Position numbers and translations under genes: made by a program. From Paenibacillus peoriae KCTC 3763 (lineage in GTDB: Bacteria > Bacillota > Bacilli > Paenibacillales > Paenibacillaceae), in NCBI RefSeq assembly GCF_000236805.1, contig NZ_AGFX01000038.1, positions 1 to 64,000 of the forward strand: DNA of 64,000 nt, in the 5' to 3' direction. How positions within the stretch are numbered: the first letter of the stretch is position 1; each line of letters starts with the position of its first letter. The notes beneath the pieces are model-generated. The model was not told where the DNA came from. It saw only the letters and a list, made by a program, of their open reading frames with translations, and did no database searches. Shown here piece after piece: positions 9,711 to 18,500 of this stretch.

Positions 9711-9739
9711 GCTGCATCACCACCCGTTTTTGATAAATG

Positions 9740-9770
9740 AGCAGGGGAGTATTCACTTCACTCCCCTGCT
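9740..9770 (-). promoter_or_regulatory. Intercistronic hairpin between binding protein and permeases
   Basis: A perfect 11-bp inverted repeat (AGCAGGGGAGT / ACTCCCCTGCT) with a 9-nt loop lies directly after the binding-protein stop codon and before the permease start. No U-tract follows, so it is more likely a 3'-end stabiliser or partial attenuator that keeps the binding protein in excess over the permeases, as known for mal-type operons. Confidence 0.6.
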
Positions 9771-9774
9771 GAGC

Positions 9775-11049
9775 CTACTGCTTTAAAATGTCATTCACTT
9801 CCTTCTCCAAAGCGGCAAGCGTCTCCTTCGTGTCCGTTCCGTTCAATATTATATTTTGGAAGGCACGTGTAACAGCGCTGTTCACGTCCTTGGCATTAGG
9901 CACACCGACCATGTAGTCTGTCGCCTTATCCAGGCTTTGCGCAGATACCACTTTCGCCTGTGCTTCCAGTGATTGGTCTGACTGTGTGAAGTACGGATCT
10001 TTAATGGAATCCTTCGTGGAAGGCAGCGTATTAGCCGCTTTGGAAAAAGCCGTCTGGCTCTCCGCATTTGTCAGGAAAACGGCAAACTTCACCGCTTCAT
10101 TCACATGTGCAGACTTGGTGGGCACGACCAGATTCATGGAGTTGGATAGCCGCACATCGGCTTTACCTGTAGGTACAGGAACGGCGATCGTGTTCTTATA
10201 TACGTCCGGCGCAGCCGTTTTGATAAAATTGATAAACGTTGGGCCTGCCAGCTCGAAGGCAACCTGCTCTCCGGCATAATATTTCACTTGCTGTGCAAAA
10301 TCAGCGTCTTCTTTAAGGATGACTCCATCTTCCATTTGCTTTTTTAGATTATCGATCATAGTGACCGCTTCTGGTGTATTGAACGCAGCGGCCGTCTTTT
10401 CTTTATTCAAAATTGGAATACCATCTATGGCAAAAAGCTTGGATACAAGCTGCTGCGCATAACCTGCTTTACCTAATTTTCTGTTGACCTGGCGGCCCCA
10501 TTCAGACAGCTCCTCCCGAGTTTTGGGCGGATGGGCAGGGTCCAATCCGGCAGCCTTCACCAGCTTCGTATTCATGTAAAGCACTTCCGTACCCGTATAC
10601 CAAGGCAACGCGTAAGCCTTTCCATTAATGACTGTGGAATTATAGATACCTTCGAAATAAGCAGCCTTCTCCTCCGGGGACAAGTACTCATTCATATCAA
10701 CAACAGCACCCTTGGAGCCCATTTGGCTGGCGAATTCCGTATTGAGATTGACCACATCCGGACTGCTCCCGCTAGCAATACTCGTCAACAGCTTGTTGGT
10801 CACCGCATCGTAAGGGTAGTCCTTCCAGTCAATTTTGACATCGGGGTTCTTCTGCTCATAATCGGCAATCACTCGGTTGAAATACGGGGTAAATGTCGGT
10901 TGTAGCGCAATCGTCCAAAATTGCAGTGTCACTTTCCCTTCGTTTACGTTTTCCGGTTTTGAGCTTCCGCCACCGCAGCTGCTTAGCAGTACAACCAGCG
11001 CCAGCATAGATACAAGCAACCGCAACCTGCCTTTCGCTTTCTTTGTCAC
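9775..11049 (-). CDS. Extracellular sugar-binding lipoprotein (ABC transporter)
   Basis: Solute-binding protein (SBP_bac family) of about 424 residues. A signal peptide with lipobox LVVLLSSC ends at Cys, predicting lipid anchoring on the outer face of the membrane. The mature part has the family segments VTLQFWTIALQPTFTPYFNRVIADYEQKNPDVKIDW and YALPWYTGTEVLYMNTKLVKAAGL. The real start is a GTG at 11049 preceded by AAGGGGG; the in-frame ATG at 11124 would add a non-signal extension and lacks a ribosome site. It is the first gene of the amino-sugar operon and should determine substrate specificity, probably a GlcNAc-containing oligosaccharide. Confidence 0.93.
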   Translation of the reverse strand: MTKKAKGRLRLLVSMLALVVLLSSCGGGSSKPENVNEGKVTLQFWTIALQPTFTPYFNRVIADYEQKNPDVKIDWKDYPYDAVTNKLLTSIASGSSPDVVNLNTEFASQMGSKGAVVDMNEYLSPEEKAAYFEGIYNSTVINGKAYALPWYTGTEVLYMNTKLVKAAGLDPAHPPKTREELSEWGRQVNRKLGKAGYAQQLVSKLFAIDGIPILNKEKTAAAFNTPEAVTMIDNLKKQMEDGVILKEDADFAQQVKYYAGEQVAFELAGPTFINFIKTAAPDVYKNTIAVPVPTGKADVRLSNSMNLVVPTKSAHVNEAVKFAVFLTNAESQTAFSKAANTLPSTKDSIKDPYFTQSDQSLEAQAKVVSAQSLDKATDYMVGVPNAKDVNSAVTRAFQNIILNGTDTKETLAALEKEVNDILKQ

Positions 11050-11167
11050 ATGGTGACCCCCTTGTTCTAGTTGATTAAGGTAAATTATAACAGAAATGCC
11101 GGTAGAGAAGGAACGTTTTTTCAATAAAATTAATTAAGAAGGAATAATTTTTCTTTTATATAAGCAT

Positions 11168-11203
11168 AAAAAAGACGCCTCTGACAGCAGAGACGTCTTT
11201 TTT
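11168..11203 (-). terminator. Terminator after DUF420 gene
   Basis: A near-perfect stem (GACGCCTCTG / CAGAGACGTC, one mismatch) with a 4-nt loop is flanked by A6 and T6 tracts, so it can work in either direction. It follows the DUF420 gene and lies upstream of the amino-sugar operon promoter region. Confidence 0.85.
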
Positions 11204-11244
11204 CCTTCATTGAACCTACAGTGGGTTGAATCAAGGTTTAACGC

Positions 11245-11808
11245 TTAATAATAAGGAGCCATGAACACGTACACGAGTACCCCGGTCAAGCTGACATACA
11301 GCCAAATTGGCATGGTCCAGCGCGCAATTTTACGGTGCTTGGCTACCTGCATGGTCCATCCCCAAACAACTGTGAACAACGCCAACGGTACGATAATCGC
11401 AGCCAGGATACTATGGGAAATCAGCAGCGTAAAGTAGATCGGCCGAAGAATACCCACCCCGCCATATTTTGCAGTGTCCGGCGAAATGTAGTGGAAGGTC
11501 AGATAGGAGAATAAAAATAAAACGGTACTGGCAAAGGCCAGCAGAATAAAGACTTTATGCACCTTGATGTTCTTTTTGAAAATAGCAATCAGCGCAGCCA
11601 CCAGAAAAATAAAGGTGAAGCTGTTAAAAATCGCATTTAGCCTTGGGAAAATCGTAATGTCAAAGCTTACACCGCCCTGATATCCGATCGGCGAAAAGAA
11701 TAGCAGCAAAATAATCACGTTGGCTATAATGGAAACGGTGATAATCAAGGCTGTAAAATTACGATTGCTCGTTGGAACATACTGCTTGTCCTCACTCGCT
11801 TTACTCAT
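11245..11808 (-). CDS. DUF420 family membrane protein (YozB/CtaM-like)
   Basis: 187 residues with five hydrophobic segments. It fits DUF420, with conserved histidines in membrane or loop contexts (LTFHYISPDTAKYGGVGILRPIYFTLLISHSILAAIIVPLALFTVVWG and KHRKIARWTMPIWLYVSLTGVLVYVFMAPYY). Members include Staphylococcus aureus CtaM and Bacillus YozB, needed for maturation of heme-copper oxidases. No cytochrome oxidase genes lie next to it here, so the role is by family only. It is a single-gene unit with its own terminator. Confidence 0.88.
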   Translation of the reverse strand: MSKASEDKQYVPTSNRNFTALIITVSIIANVIILLLFFSPIGYQGGVSFDITIFPRLNAIFNSFTFIFLVAALIAIFKKNIKVHKVFILLAFASTVLFLFSYLTFHYISPDTAKYGGVGILRPIYFTLLISHSILAAIIVPLALFTVVWGWTMQVAKHRKIARWTMPIWLYVSLTGVLVYVFMAPYY

Positions 11809-12109
11809 AATAAGCGTCTCCTTCGTTTAAATTCTGGTTTTTATTTTCTGTCGTAGTCATAACCTTAATATATTATATAGAACTCATGATCAGCCTGTGA
11901 AGTGACAACAGTATGAACAATTTCACAGCTATTTGTCCAAAAATGTGCTTCACCATCTTAGGATAACCTGTTACTTCCATATATAAGCACTGAAATCCAT
12001 TTACTGCTCACACTTTATCCACGCCAAAAAACACCGGAAGGTCTGATTACCTGTGATTACCGATCCGGTGTTGTGCAAAATATATATCCAAGACACGTTT
12101 ATCTCCGCA
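11809..12109. other. Intergenic region between DUF420 and GNAT genes
   Basis: The stretch holds the promoter side of the DUF420 gene and, near 12030-12072, the terminator of the GNAT gene. The rest, about 11880-12020, shows no open frame with a ribosome site and no clear structure. Confidence 0.5.
12024..12072 (-). terminator. Terminator after GNAT gene
   Basis: A 9-bp perfect stem (AACACCGGA / TCCGGTGTT) encloses a 25-nt loop and is followed on the minus strand by a T-rich run, forming an intrinsic terminator for the acetyltransferase gene. Confidence 0.75.
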
Positions 12110-12385
12110 TTATTGCTGCCAAACGTCACTGTATTCGTGATGGCGCTTGAACAAGGCCAACGCGTATGAGCAAGCCGGGACTACTTTTTTATGCTGATCC
12201 CTGGCCATATCAACCACTTTGTCAATCAGCTCCATACCGATTTTTTGCCCTCGCAACTGCTCCGATACAAATGTATGGTCAATAACCAAAGCGTGGTCAT
12301 CTAAGGATCTATAGCCGACTTCTGCAACCACCTGTCCATCCTCCACCATGACTACTGCATGTTCCTCCTCGCGAATCTCCCTCAT
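12110..12385 (-). CDS. Small GNAT family N-acetyltransferase
   Basis: 91 residues, matching the short YjdJ-type GNAT/GCN5-related class. The acetyl-CoA-binding stretch appears as IDHTFVSEQLRGQKIGMELIDKVVDMARDQHKKVVPACSYALALFKRH, with the C-terminal cysteine and tyrosine context typical of this group. The acyl acceptor is unknown. It is a monocistronic gene divergent from the DNA ligase gene, about 150 nt apart. Confidence 0.85.
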   Translation of the reverse strand: MREIREEEHAVVMVEDGQVVAEVGYRSLDDHALVIDHTFVSEQLRGQKIGMELIDKVVDMARDQHKKVVPACSYALALFKRHHEYSDVWQQ

Positions 12386-12537
12386 GAAACCAATCCCCTT
12401 TCTGCCTGAAAAAATCCCGTAATGCAGGATATCCTTATCATTCCCCGATTGGCAGACCAGTGAAACATCTTGTACATAAAAAAAGGCCTGTCGTCGAAAC
12501 TAGGAGTATTGGAAAAAGGCAAGAGGAGGTATTGTAT

Positions 12538-13500
12538 TTGTGTACGGAAATGAAGCCGATCATCCCGTTTGAACCGGAGCAGAGCCAAAAAATCCCTGCA
12601 GATAACGAGCGTTGGCGTTACGAAATAAAATGGGACGGCACGAGAATTTTGACGTATCACGACCATGGCAACACGCGTCTGTTCAACCGCAAGCAGCATG
12701 AACGAACGCCTCTGTACCCGGAACTTGCTCCATTCTCCTCCTACTGTCAGGCAAATTCGGTTATACTGGACGGGGAAATGATCGCACTCGGTGCCGATGG
12801 CAAGCCATCATTCCATGAAATCATGCGACGCGATCTGATTCGCCGAACGGATCGGATTCAAACAGCCTATAAAGCTGTGCCCGCCACCTATATGCTGTTT
12901 GATATTGTTTATCTGAACGGGGAGTGGGTTCATCGCAGGTCGTTGCAAGAAAGGCTTGATCTGCTACAGCAGATCATTATACCAAGTGAACGAATTCAAC
13001 TGGCTCCTGCCCATCCTGACGGACAAGCACTATTTCAGGTCATGTGCAGCCAAGGCATGGAGGGCATTGTATGTAAAAGGTTGGACAGCTCATATACATT
13101 GGGTGGGCAGGACGGACGATGGATCAAGGTCAAAAATTATGGTGATATCATTGCCGTCATCGGAGGCTATACCCTAAACGGCGGCGTTATTAATGCTGTA
13201 CTGCTGGGTCAGTATGATAAGCAGGGAAAGCTGCGATACATCGGACATGCAGGTACGGGTAAGCTGACTCGGGAAGATTGGCGTCAGCTTACCGAGCGCC
13301 TAATGCCGCACACGATTTCAGAGCGACCTTTTGTCAATAAACCGGATCGTCATCAAGACGCAATTTGGGTGCAGCCCATGTATACCGCCAAGGTTCAATA
13401 TAGTGAGTGGCGATGGCAAGAAGGACGCACCCTTCGCCAGCCCTCCATACAAGCCTTTGTCAATCAGGACATTGAACAGTGCATCGGCCCTTGGATATGA
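12538..13500 (+). CDS. ATP-dependent DNA ligase
   Basis: The nucleotidyltransferase motif I lysine lies in YEIKWDGTRIL, followed by motifs III (ILDGEMIALGADGKPSFHEIM), IV (YLNGEWV), IIIa (TYMLFDIVYL) and V (EGIVCKRLD and GRWIKVKNY), then a C-terminal OB-fold. At about 320 residues it is a minimal LigD/LigB-type ligase without polymerase or nuclease domains. The best start is a TTG at 12538, 8 nt after AGAGGAGG; the ATG at 12550 is 20 nt away and the in-frame ATG at 12460 has no ribosome site. No Ku gene is visible beside it. It probably seals nicks in a repair pathway. Confidence 0.9.
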   Translation: MCTEMKPIIPFEPEQSQKIPADNERWRYEIKWDGTRILTYHDHGNTRLFNRKQHERTPLYPELAPFSSYCQANSVILDGEMIALGADGKPSFHEIMRRDLIRRTDRIQTAYKAVPATYMLFDIVYLNGEWVHRRSLQERLDLLQQIIIPSERIQLAPAHPDGQALFQVMCSQGMEGIVCKRLDSSYTLGGQDGRWIKVKNYGDIIAVIGGYTLNGGVINAVLLGQYDKQGKLRYIGHAGTGKLTREDWRQLTERLMPHTISERPFVNKPDRHQDAIWVQPMYTAKVQYSEWRWQEGRTLRQPSIQAFVNQDIEQCIGPWI

Positions 13501-13578
13501 CGCTTGGCAGATACATTTCAAAAAAATGCGGAATAAAGTTTGTATAAATCATTGCAACCAGTGGTTAATTAAATTACA

Positions 13579-13592
13579 GTTAACTAATTAAC
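13579..13592. promoter_or_regulatory. Candidate MarR autoregulatory palindrome
   Basis: GTTAACTAATTAAC has perfect 5-bp arms around 4 nt and lies 18 bp before the start of the MarR gene, inside a wider AT-rich stretch with a further GTTAA half-site near 13564. The position fits autorepression; this is inference from symmetry only. Confidence 0.35.
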
Positions 13593-13610
13593 TACATCGA
13601 GGTGAATCGT

Positions 13611-14153
13611 ATGTTCTTTTTCTTGGACTCCGAAATACGTCAACTGGCTTATAATTTGTTTCCGGGTGGCAATAAGCCGATTGGTGTTTTAGTGGATTTA
13701 TTTTCCATAACATATGAAATACGTAAAAACATGGAGAAACGCTCACGTGAATTTGGTCTCTCCTACGGGCAATATATAGCGCTTTGTGTACTCTCTGCGC
13801 AAAGGGATGAAATGTCTTCTCCTTCTAGCTTGGCTGAAAAGATGGGTGTAAGCCGGGCAGCAATCAGTTCTATGGTTATTTCCCTTGAACAGGATGGATA
13901 CATTAACAAGTATGATGATCCCAATGACAAACGAGGCGTGTTTGTTTCCCTGAACGACAAAGGGAGAGGAAAGATTAAACAAATGGACCCTTTTTTCATA
14001 GGACTAGCTTCCCGTTTGATGTCGGACTTTAGTGAATCGGAAATTAACCAGTTTCAAACCTATTTATCTCGCGTACGTTCCGCCTTTGAAGATGTTAAAG
14101 GCTACGGCCTGACAGACCCCAGAATGACGGGAGACAAATGGTATGAAGACTAA
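13611..14153 (+). CDS. MarR family transcriptional regulator
   Basis: About 180 residues with a winged helix-turn-helix: LAEKMGVSRAAISSMVISLEQDGYINKYDDPNDKRGVFVSLNDKGRGKI, whose DPNDKRG wing is diagnostic for MarR. Flanking helices give the dimer interface. The ATG at 13611 follows GAGGTG by 6 nt; an in-frame GTG at 13602 overlaps that site. The inducer and targets are unknown, and the gene is monocistronic with a terminator directly after it. Confidence 0.9.
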   Translation: MFFFLDSEIRQLAYNLFPGGNKPIGVLVDLFSITYEIRKNMEKRSREFGLSYGQYIALCVLSAQRDEMSSPSSLAEKMGVSRAAISSMVISLEQDGYINKYDDPNDKRGVFVSLNDKGRGKIKQMDPFFIGLASRLMSDFSESEINQFQTYLSRVRSAFEDVKGYGLTDPRMTGDKWYED

Positions 14154-14155
14154 AG

Positions 14156-14215
14156 AAAAAATAAGCCTCCTGCTCCACCTGCTTTGACGCAGTTGGGTTC
14201 AAAAGGCTTATTTTT
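14156..14215. terminator. Bidirectional terminator between MarR and pyrophosphatase genes
   Basis: Convergent genes share a 12-bp perfect inverted repeat (AAAAATAAGCCT / AGGCTTATTTTT) around a 36-nt loop. Flanking A and T runs allow termination from both sides. Confidence 0.8.
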
Positions 14216-14285
14216 AAATGGCAGCTAACACATATCGAGAGCCAAAATCGCCCCGCGTGTAGCTTGCCATCCCAATCTATGAAAA

Positions 14286-15221
14286 TTACAGACTGTTAAA
14301 GGCGTCTGTCAATACAGGGACGATTTGCGATTTGCGGGATACAACGCCTTTCAGAACAGCTTTGTTGTCGTCCAGCTGCACATTGTAGGCTTTTTCAACC
14401 GCTTGTGCTTGGCTTCCCAGCGCAATACCAACGGAATCACTGTTCACGATATCCGTTACGACGAACAGGAACAAATCCAGGTTTTTGGCTTCTATGGTTT
14501 GGGACAAGGCAGCTTCCAGTTCAGCTTGACGGGACAACACGTCGTTTACGTCTACCGCGTTCACTTGTGCAATTTCCACTTTGCGTCCATTCATCTGGAA
14601 TTCCTTTGCATCCAGACTTACCAGCTGCTCAATCGTGTGACCGCTCAAATCAGCACCCGCTTTAAGCAAATCAAAACCGTAACGATCTGCATCTACACCA
14701 GCAATTTCAGCCAGTTCACGAGCAGCAGCTACGTCTTGATCGGTGCAAGTTGGGGATTTGAACAGCAGGGAATCCGATATGATCGCAGACAACATCAAAC
14801 CTGCGATTTCTTTCGGAATCGCAACACCGTTTTCCTTGTAAAGCTTGTTCAGAATGGTAGCTGTGCAGCCCACAGGTTCAGCACGGAAGTATAACGGCTG
14901 GCTTGTTTCAAAGTTAGCGATCCGGTGATGGTCGATGACTTCAGTTACTGTTACTTTGTCAATATCAACAGCACTTTGCTGGCGTTCATTATGATCGACC
15001 AGAATGACGCTGTCTGTTTCCACAGCAACCTGCTCAACCAGACGCGGTGCGCTCACTTTGAAATAATCCAGTGCATACTGCGTTTCCCCGTTTACCTCAC
15101 CCAGACGAACCGGCTCTACGTCCGCACCCAGTTTGGTTTTCAAATGTGCATAAGCAATAGCTGAGCAAATGGTATCCGTATCCGGATTTTTGTGCCCGAA
15201 AATCAACGTTTTTGCCAACAT
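14286..15221 (-). CDS. ppaC: Manganese-dependent inorganic pyrophosphatase (family II)
   Basis: 311 residues of the DHH superfamily. Metal-binding motifs are seen in order: [33 protein letters not shown] (DHH) and [18 protein letters not shown], followed by the C-terminal DHHA2 domain with SRKSQIVP. It hydrolyses pyrophosphate to phosphate in the cytoplasm, pulling biosynthetic reactions forward. The ATG at 15221 is preceded by AAAGGAG; the upstream ATG at 15245 has none. Monocistronic. Confidence 0.97.
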   Translation of the reverse strand: MLAKTLIFGHKNPDTDTICSAIAYAHLKTKLGADVEPVRLGEVNGETQYALDYFKVSAPRLVEQVAVETDSVILVDHNERQQSAVDIDKVTVTEVIDHHRIANFETSQPLYFRAEPVGCTATILNKLYKENGVAIPKEIAGLMLSAIISDSLLFKSPTCTDQDVAAARELAEIAGVDADRYGFDLLKAGADLSGHTIEQLVSLDAKEFQMNGRKVEIAQVNAVDVNDVLSRQAELEAALSQTIEAKNLDLFLFVVTDIVNSDSVGIALGSQAQAVEKAYNVQLDDNKAVLKGVVSRKSQIVPVLTDAFNSL

Positions 15222-15578
15222 AATCGACTCCTTTGCGTTAAGCATTTTACATGATTGTGAAACTCAACAATTCCAATGCAGATTATATCATTAAATCTCG
15301 CATTCTCCCATTCCCCTTCGAACAATTTCAAAAATAATCTAGTAAATTCATAACATTTCCATGGAATATATACGTGAATCCCCCTTTTTTCTAAAAATAT
15401 TAAAAACATATAGTAATATATCCCACCCGTATGGTAATATATGCCTCAAAACTGGCAAGTTAGTCACCAGTGGTCAATTCTATTAATTCAGCTATTAAGG
15501 GAGGCGTAAGAACAGGGGCAGTGGCTTCAAATCCTAGTATGTAGACATATCATATTTTGATTGAAAAGAGGGAAATCT
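15222..15578. other. Divergent promoter region of pyrophosphatase and SLH protease
   Basis: 357 nt, AT-rich on the pyrophosphatase side. The half next to the protease (about 15440-15560) contains a GGGAGGCG segment and an AATTCAGC element but no convincing riboswitch or second gene. Promoters for both genes should lie here, though I cannot fix them with confidence. Confidence 0.4.
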
Positions 15579-18500
15579 TTGAAAAAGCCGATCGTTTTGA
15601 GAAAGATACCTATCGTATCACTCGCTCTTGCCTTGACGGTAAGCTTGTCTTTGCCGTCCATCAGCTCTGCTGCTACCGCAGATCTGCAAACCGGTTCGTT
15701 TTTGAAGGCTCAGGAAGCATTAACAGTCGAGGCAGCTCCGGCCTTCATCTCGCCAGAGCTGAGCACGGACTCTTCCCGCCAGGTCAGAGTCATTGTGCAG
15801 CTTGATGGTGAGCCTATAGCCGTAGACAAATATGCGGCACGGACAGGCACTCAAGCCTTCACTGCTCAATCTGAGCAAAAAGCCGAATCCGCTATCGCCA
15901 CGGAGCAATCAACGTTCGTGGACAAAGCCGCAGAACACGGTATTTCTCTTCAGGTGAATTACCAATACAACACAGTGCTTAATGGCCTGGAGGTCACGCT
16001 GCCAGCCAATAAAATTCCTGAATTGGCTAAACTGCCAGGTGTAAAATCCATTCACGAAAACAAAACATATTATTCGATCCCCGTACAGGACCCACCAACA
16101 CTTACAGCCAATGAAGCAACCTATGACAATGCACCGCTGGATCAAATTGGTGTTCCCGAAGCCTGGGCCAAAGGATTAACAGGTGAAGGAATCAAGGTCG
16201 GGGTTATCGATACCGGTGTCGATTATGAGCATCCGGATTTGAAAGCGGCTTACAAGGGTGGATATGACTCTTTTGAGCAGGATAACGATCCTTACGAGGA
16301 ACCGTTACTTAATAAAGAGAACGACCCGTATGGCACAGGTTTTAGCGGAACAACACACGGTACTCACGTCTCCGGTACAATTGCCGGCCAAGCCGCGAAT
16401 AAAGCCTCGGAAATTGTGCAAAAAGGGATTGCCTATAAATCGGACTTATACGTTTATAAAGTACTTGGACGCAACACCGAGACGGGCCGTTCCTCCGGTT
16501 CCTCCGCACAGGTCATTGACGGTATTGAACGTGCTGTCAAAGACGGCATGAACGTCATTAACCTGTCACTTGGCTCCGACTCTGAAAAAGACCCGAACTC
16601 CCCGGACTCCATTGCCATCAATAATGCTGTGCTTTCCGGCGTAGTTGCGGTCGTTGCAAACGGTAATGCTGCGCAAAACGGGAACTATTACTATTCAATG
16701 GGCTCCCCTGCAACAGCCCAGCTAGCAATTTCCGTCGGTGCAGCCACTTCACCTAGCCATAGCTATTCAAATAAAGCATCGGTTAATCTTGTAACCTATG
16801 GTAATGATGAAAAACTGATGACAGTTACATCAGATACCTATTACCATCTTAATATGATGGGTTGGCAAACATTTCATGAGGATTTTGCTTCTATTTTAGG
16901 GACAGAACCATTGGAAGTAGTGTATGCCAATTTGGGATATCCGGATGATTTCACTTCTAAAGATGTAAAAGGTAAGGTTGCAATCGTATCCCGTGGCGCC
17001 TTGGGCTTCGTAGAAAAAATCGCGAACGCACAACAAAATGGTGCGAAGGCTATTATTATTTTTAATGGTCAAGCGAAATTTGACGACAGCACTCAAGCCA
17101 ATCTGAACGAATCTATCCCTAGTTACGACGGTTACATTAATTCAAATCAAGGTGACGGCGTGGATTACATCCCTACCTTTGACATGGTAGGAAAAGAAGG
17201 CCGCGCGCTGGCAAGACAAATCATTGAGCGTCAAAACAACAAACAAAAATTCTTTATTACTTTTGGAAAAGATTATCATCGTACTGACAATTCCGGTAAT
17301 ACCATGGCCGGATTCAGCTCCCGTGGACCAAACGGAGATGAGCTGCTGAGCATCAAGCCGGATGTAAGTGCACCGGGAGTTAACATTATGTCAACCTACC
17401 CTGCCTTTGCCAAGTTCTATCCAGATGCTTCTTATGAGTATGCTTACAAACGCAGTAACGGAACCAGTATGGCCTCCCCACATGTGGCTGGACTGGCAGT
17501 GCTACTGAAGCAGCAGCATCCAAACTGGACACCTTTCGATATCCGTGCTGCTCTCGCAAACACTTCGGTTACACTTTTCGATGAGAATAAGACCCAATAT
17601 GATGTGTATTCCCAAGGTGCAGGCCTTGTAAACATCGCAAATGCGATTCAGACGCCAGCCCTGCTGGAAACTGTCGAAAAGATTACGATTCTCGACAAAA
17701 ACTTTAATCGGCAGGAGGTTGTGAATTACAATCCTTCCGCCAGCTTCGGACTAATGCGGCCTGGTAGTGCTGCAAAGCAAATTCAGCTTCAGCTCAAAAA
17801 CCTGTCGGCCAACCCTGTACAGTACGAAGCCAGCTACGTTTTGCATAATAATGTAACCTCTGATCCTACTAAACCCATCACCACACCTGACGTGAGCAAC
17901 ATTGCCGTGCAGCTGCAGGGTGTCGGCGCGAATGGCGCAATCTCGGCAGAACCGGGTAAATCACAACCGTTCTTCCTGTCTGTACAGCCAAATTCGAGTG
18001 CAGCCACAGGTGTATATGAAGGGGAAGTTATTCTGAAAAGCGCCGGACTGCCTACACTGCATCTGCCATTCGTCGTTCATGTCGGCAAAGAAAATCCGGC
18101 AACAGGCTTCGGCTTGCAGGAACTGAGTCTCACCAACCCGATTATTTATCCAAATCAAACGGGTGCCAAACGCTCAACAGACCTGGCTTTCCGCCTGACC
18201 ACGGATAAAACCAACCTGATTGCGCTTTATGTATACGGTCTGGATGATAAGCTCATCGGCCAGATCGATGGGATTACAACTTCCAAGGAAGAAGGCAGCA
18301 ATGCCCGCCTCAAACAAGGCGCATACTCCTTTAAGGATATTGACGGAAGCTATATTGAATTGGATTCCAATGGAAGACCTGTTCTGGACGCTAGCGGCCA
18401 GCTCACCATTCAGCATTTGAAGGACGGCGTATATAAGCTGGGAGTTAATGCCCCGGAACTGAATGCAAAAGGCGAAGTTGAGTTCAATACAGATGGCCCT

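Noticed and set aside
15440-15560. Possible riboswitch before the SLH protease
   Set aside because: GGGAGGCG and paired-looking segments are present, but no known riboswitch core could be matched, and no terminator precedes the start codon.
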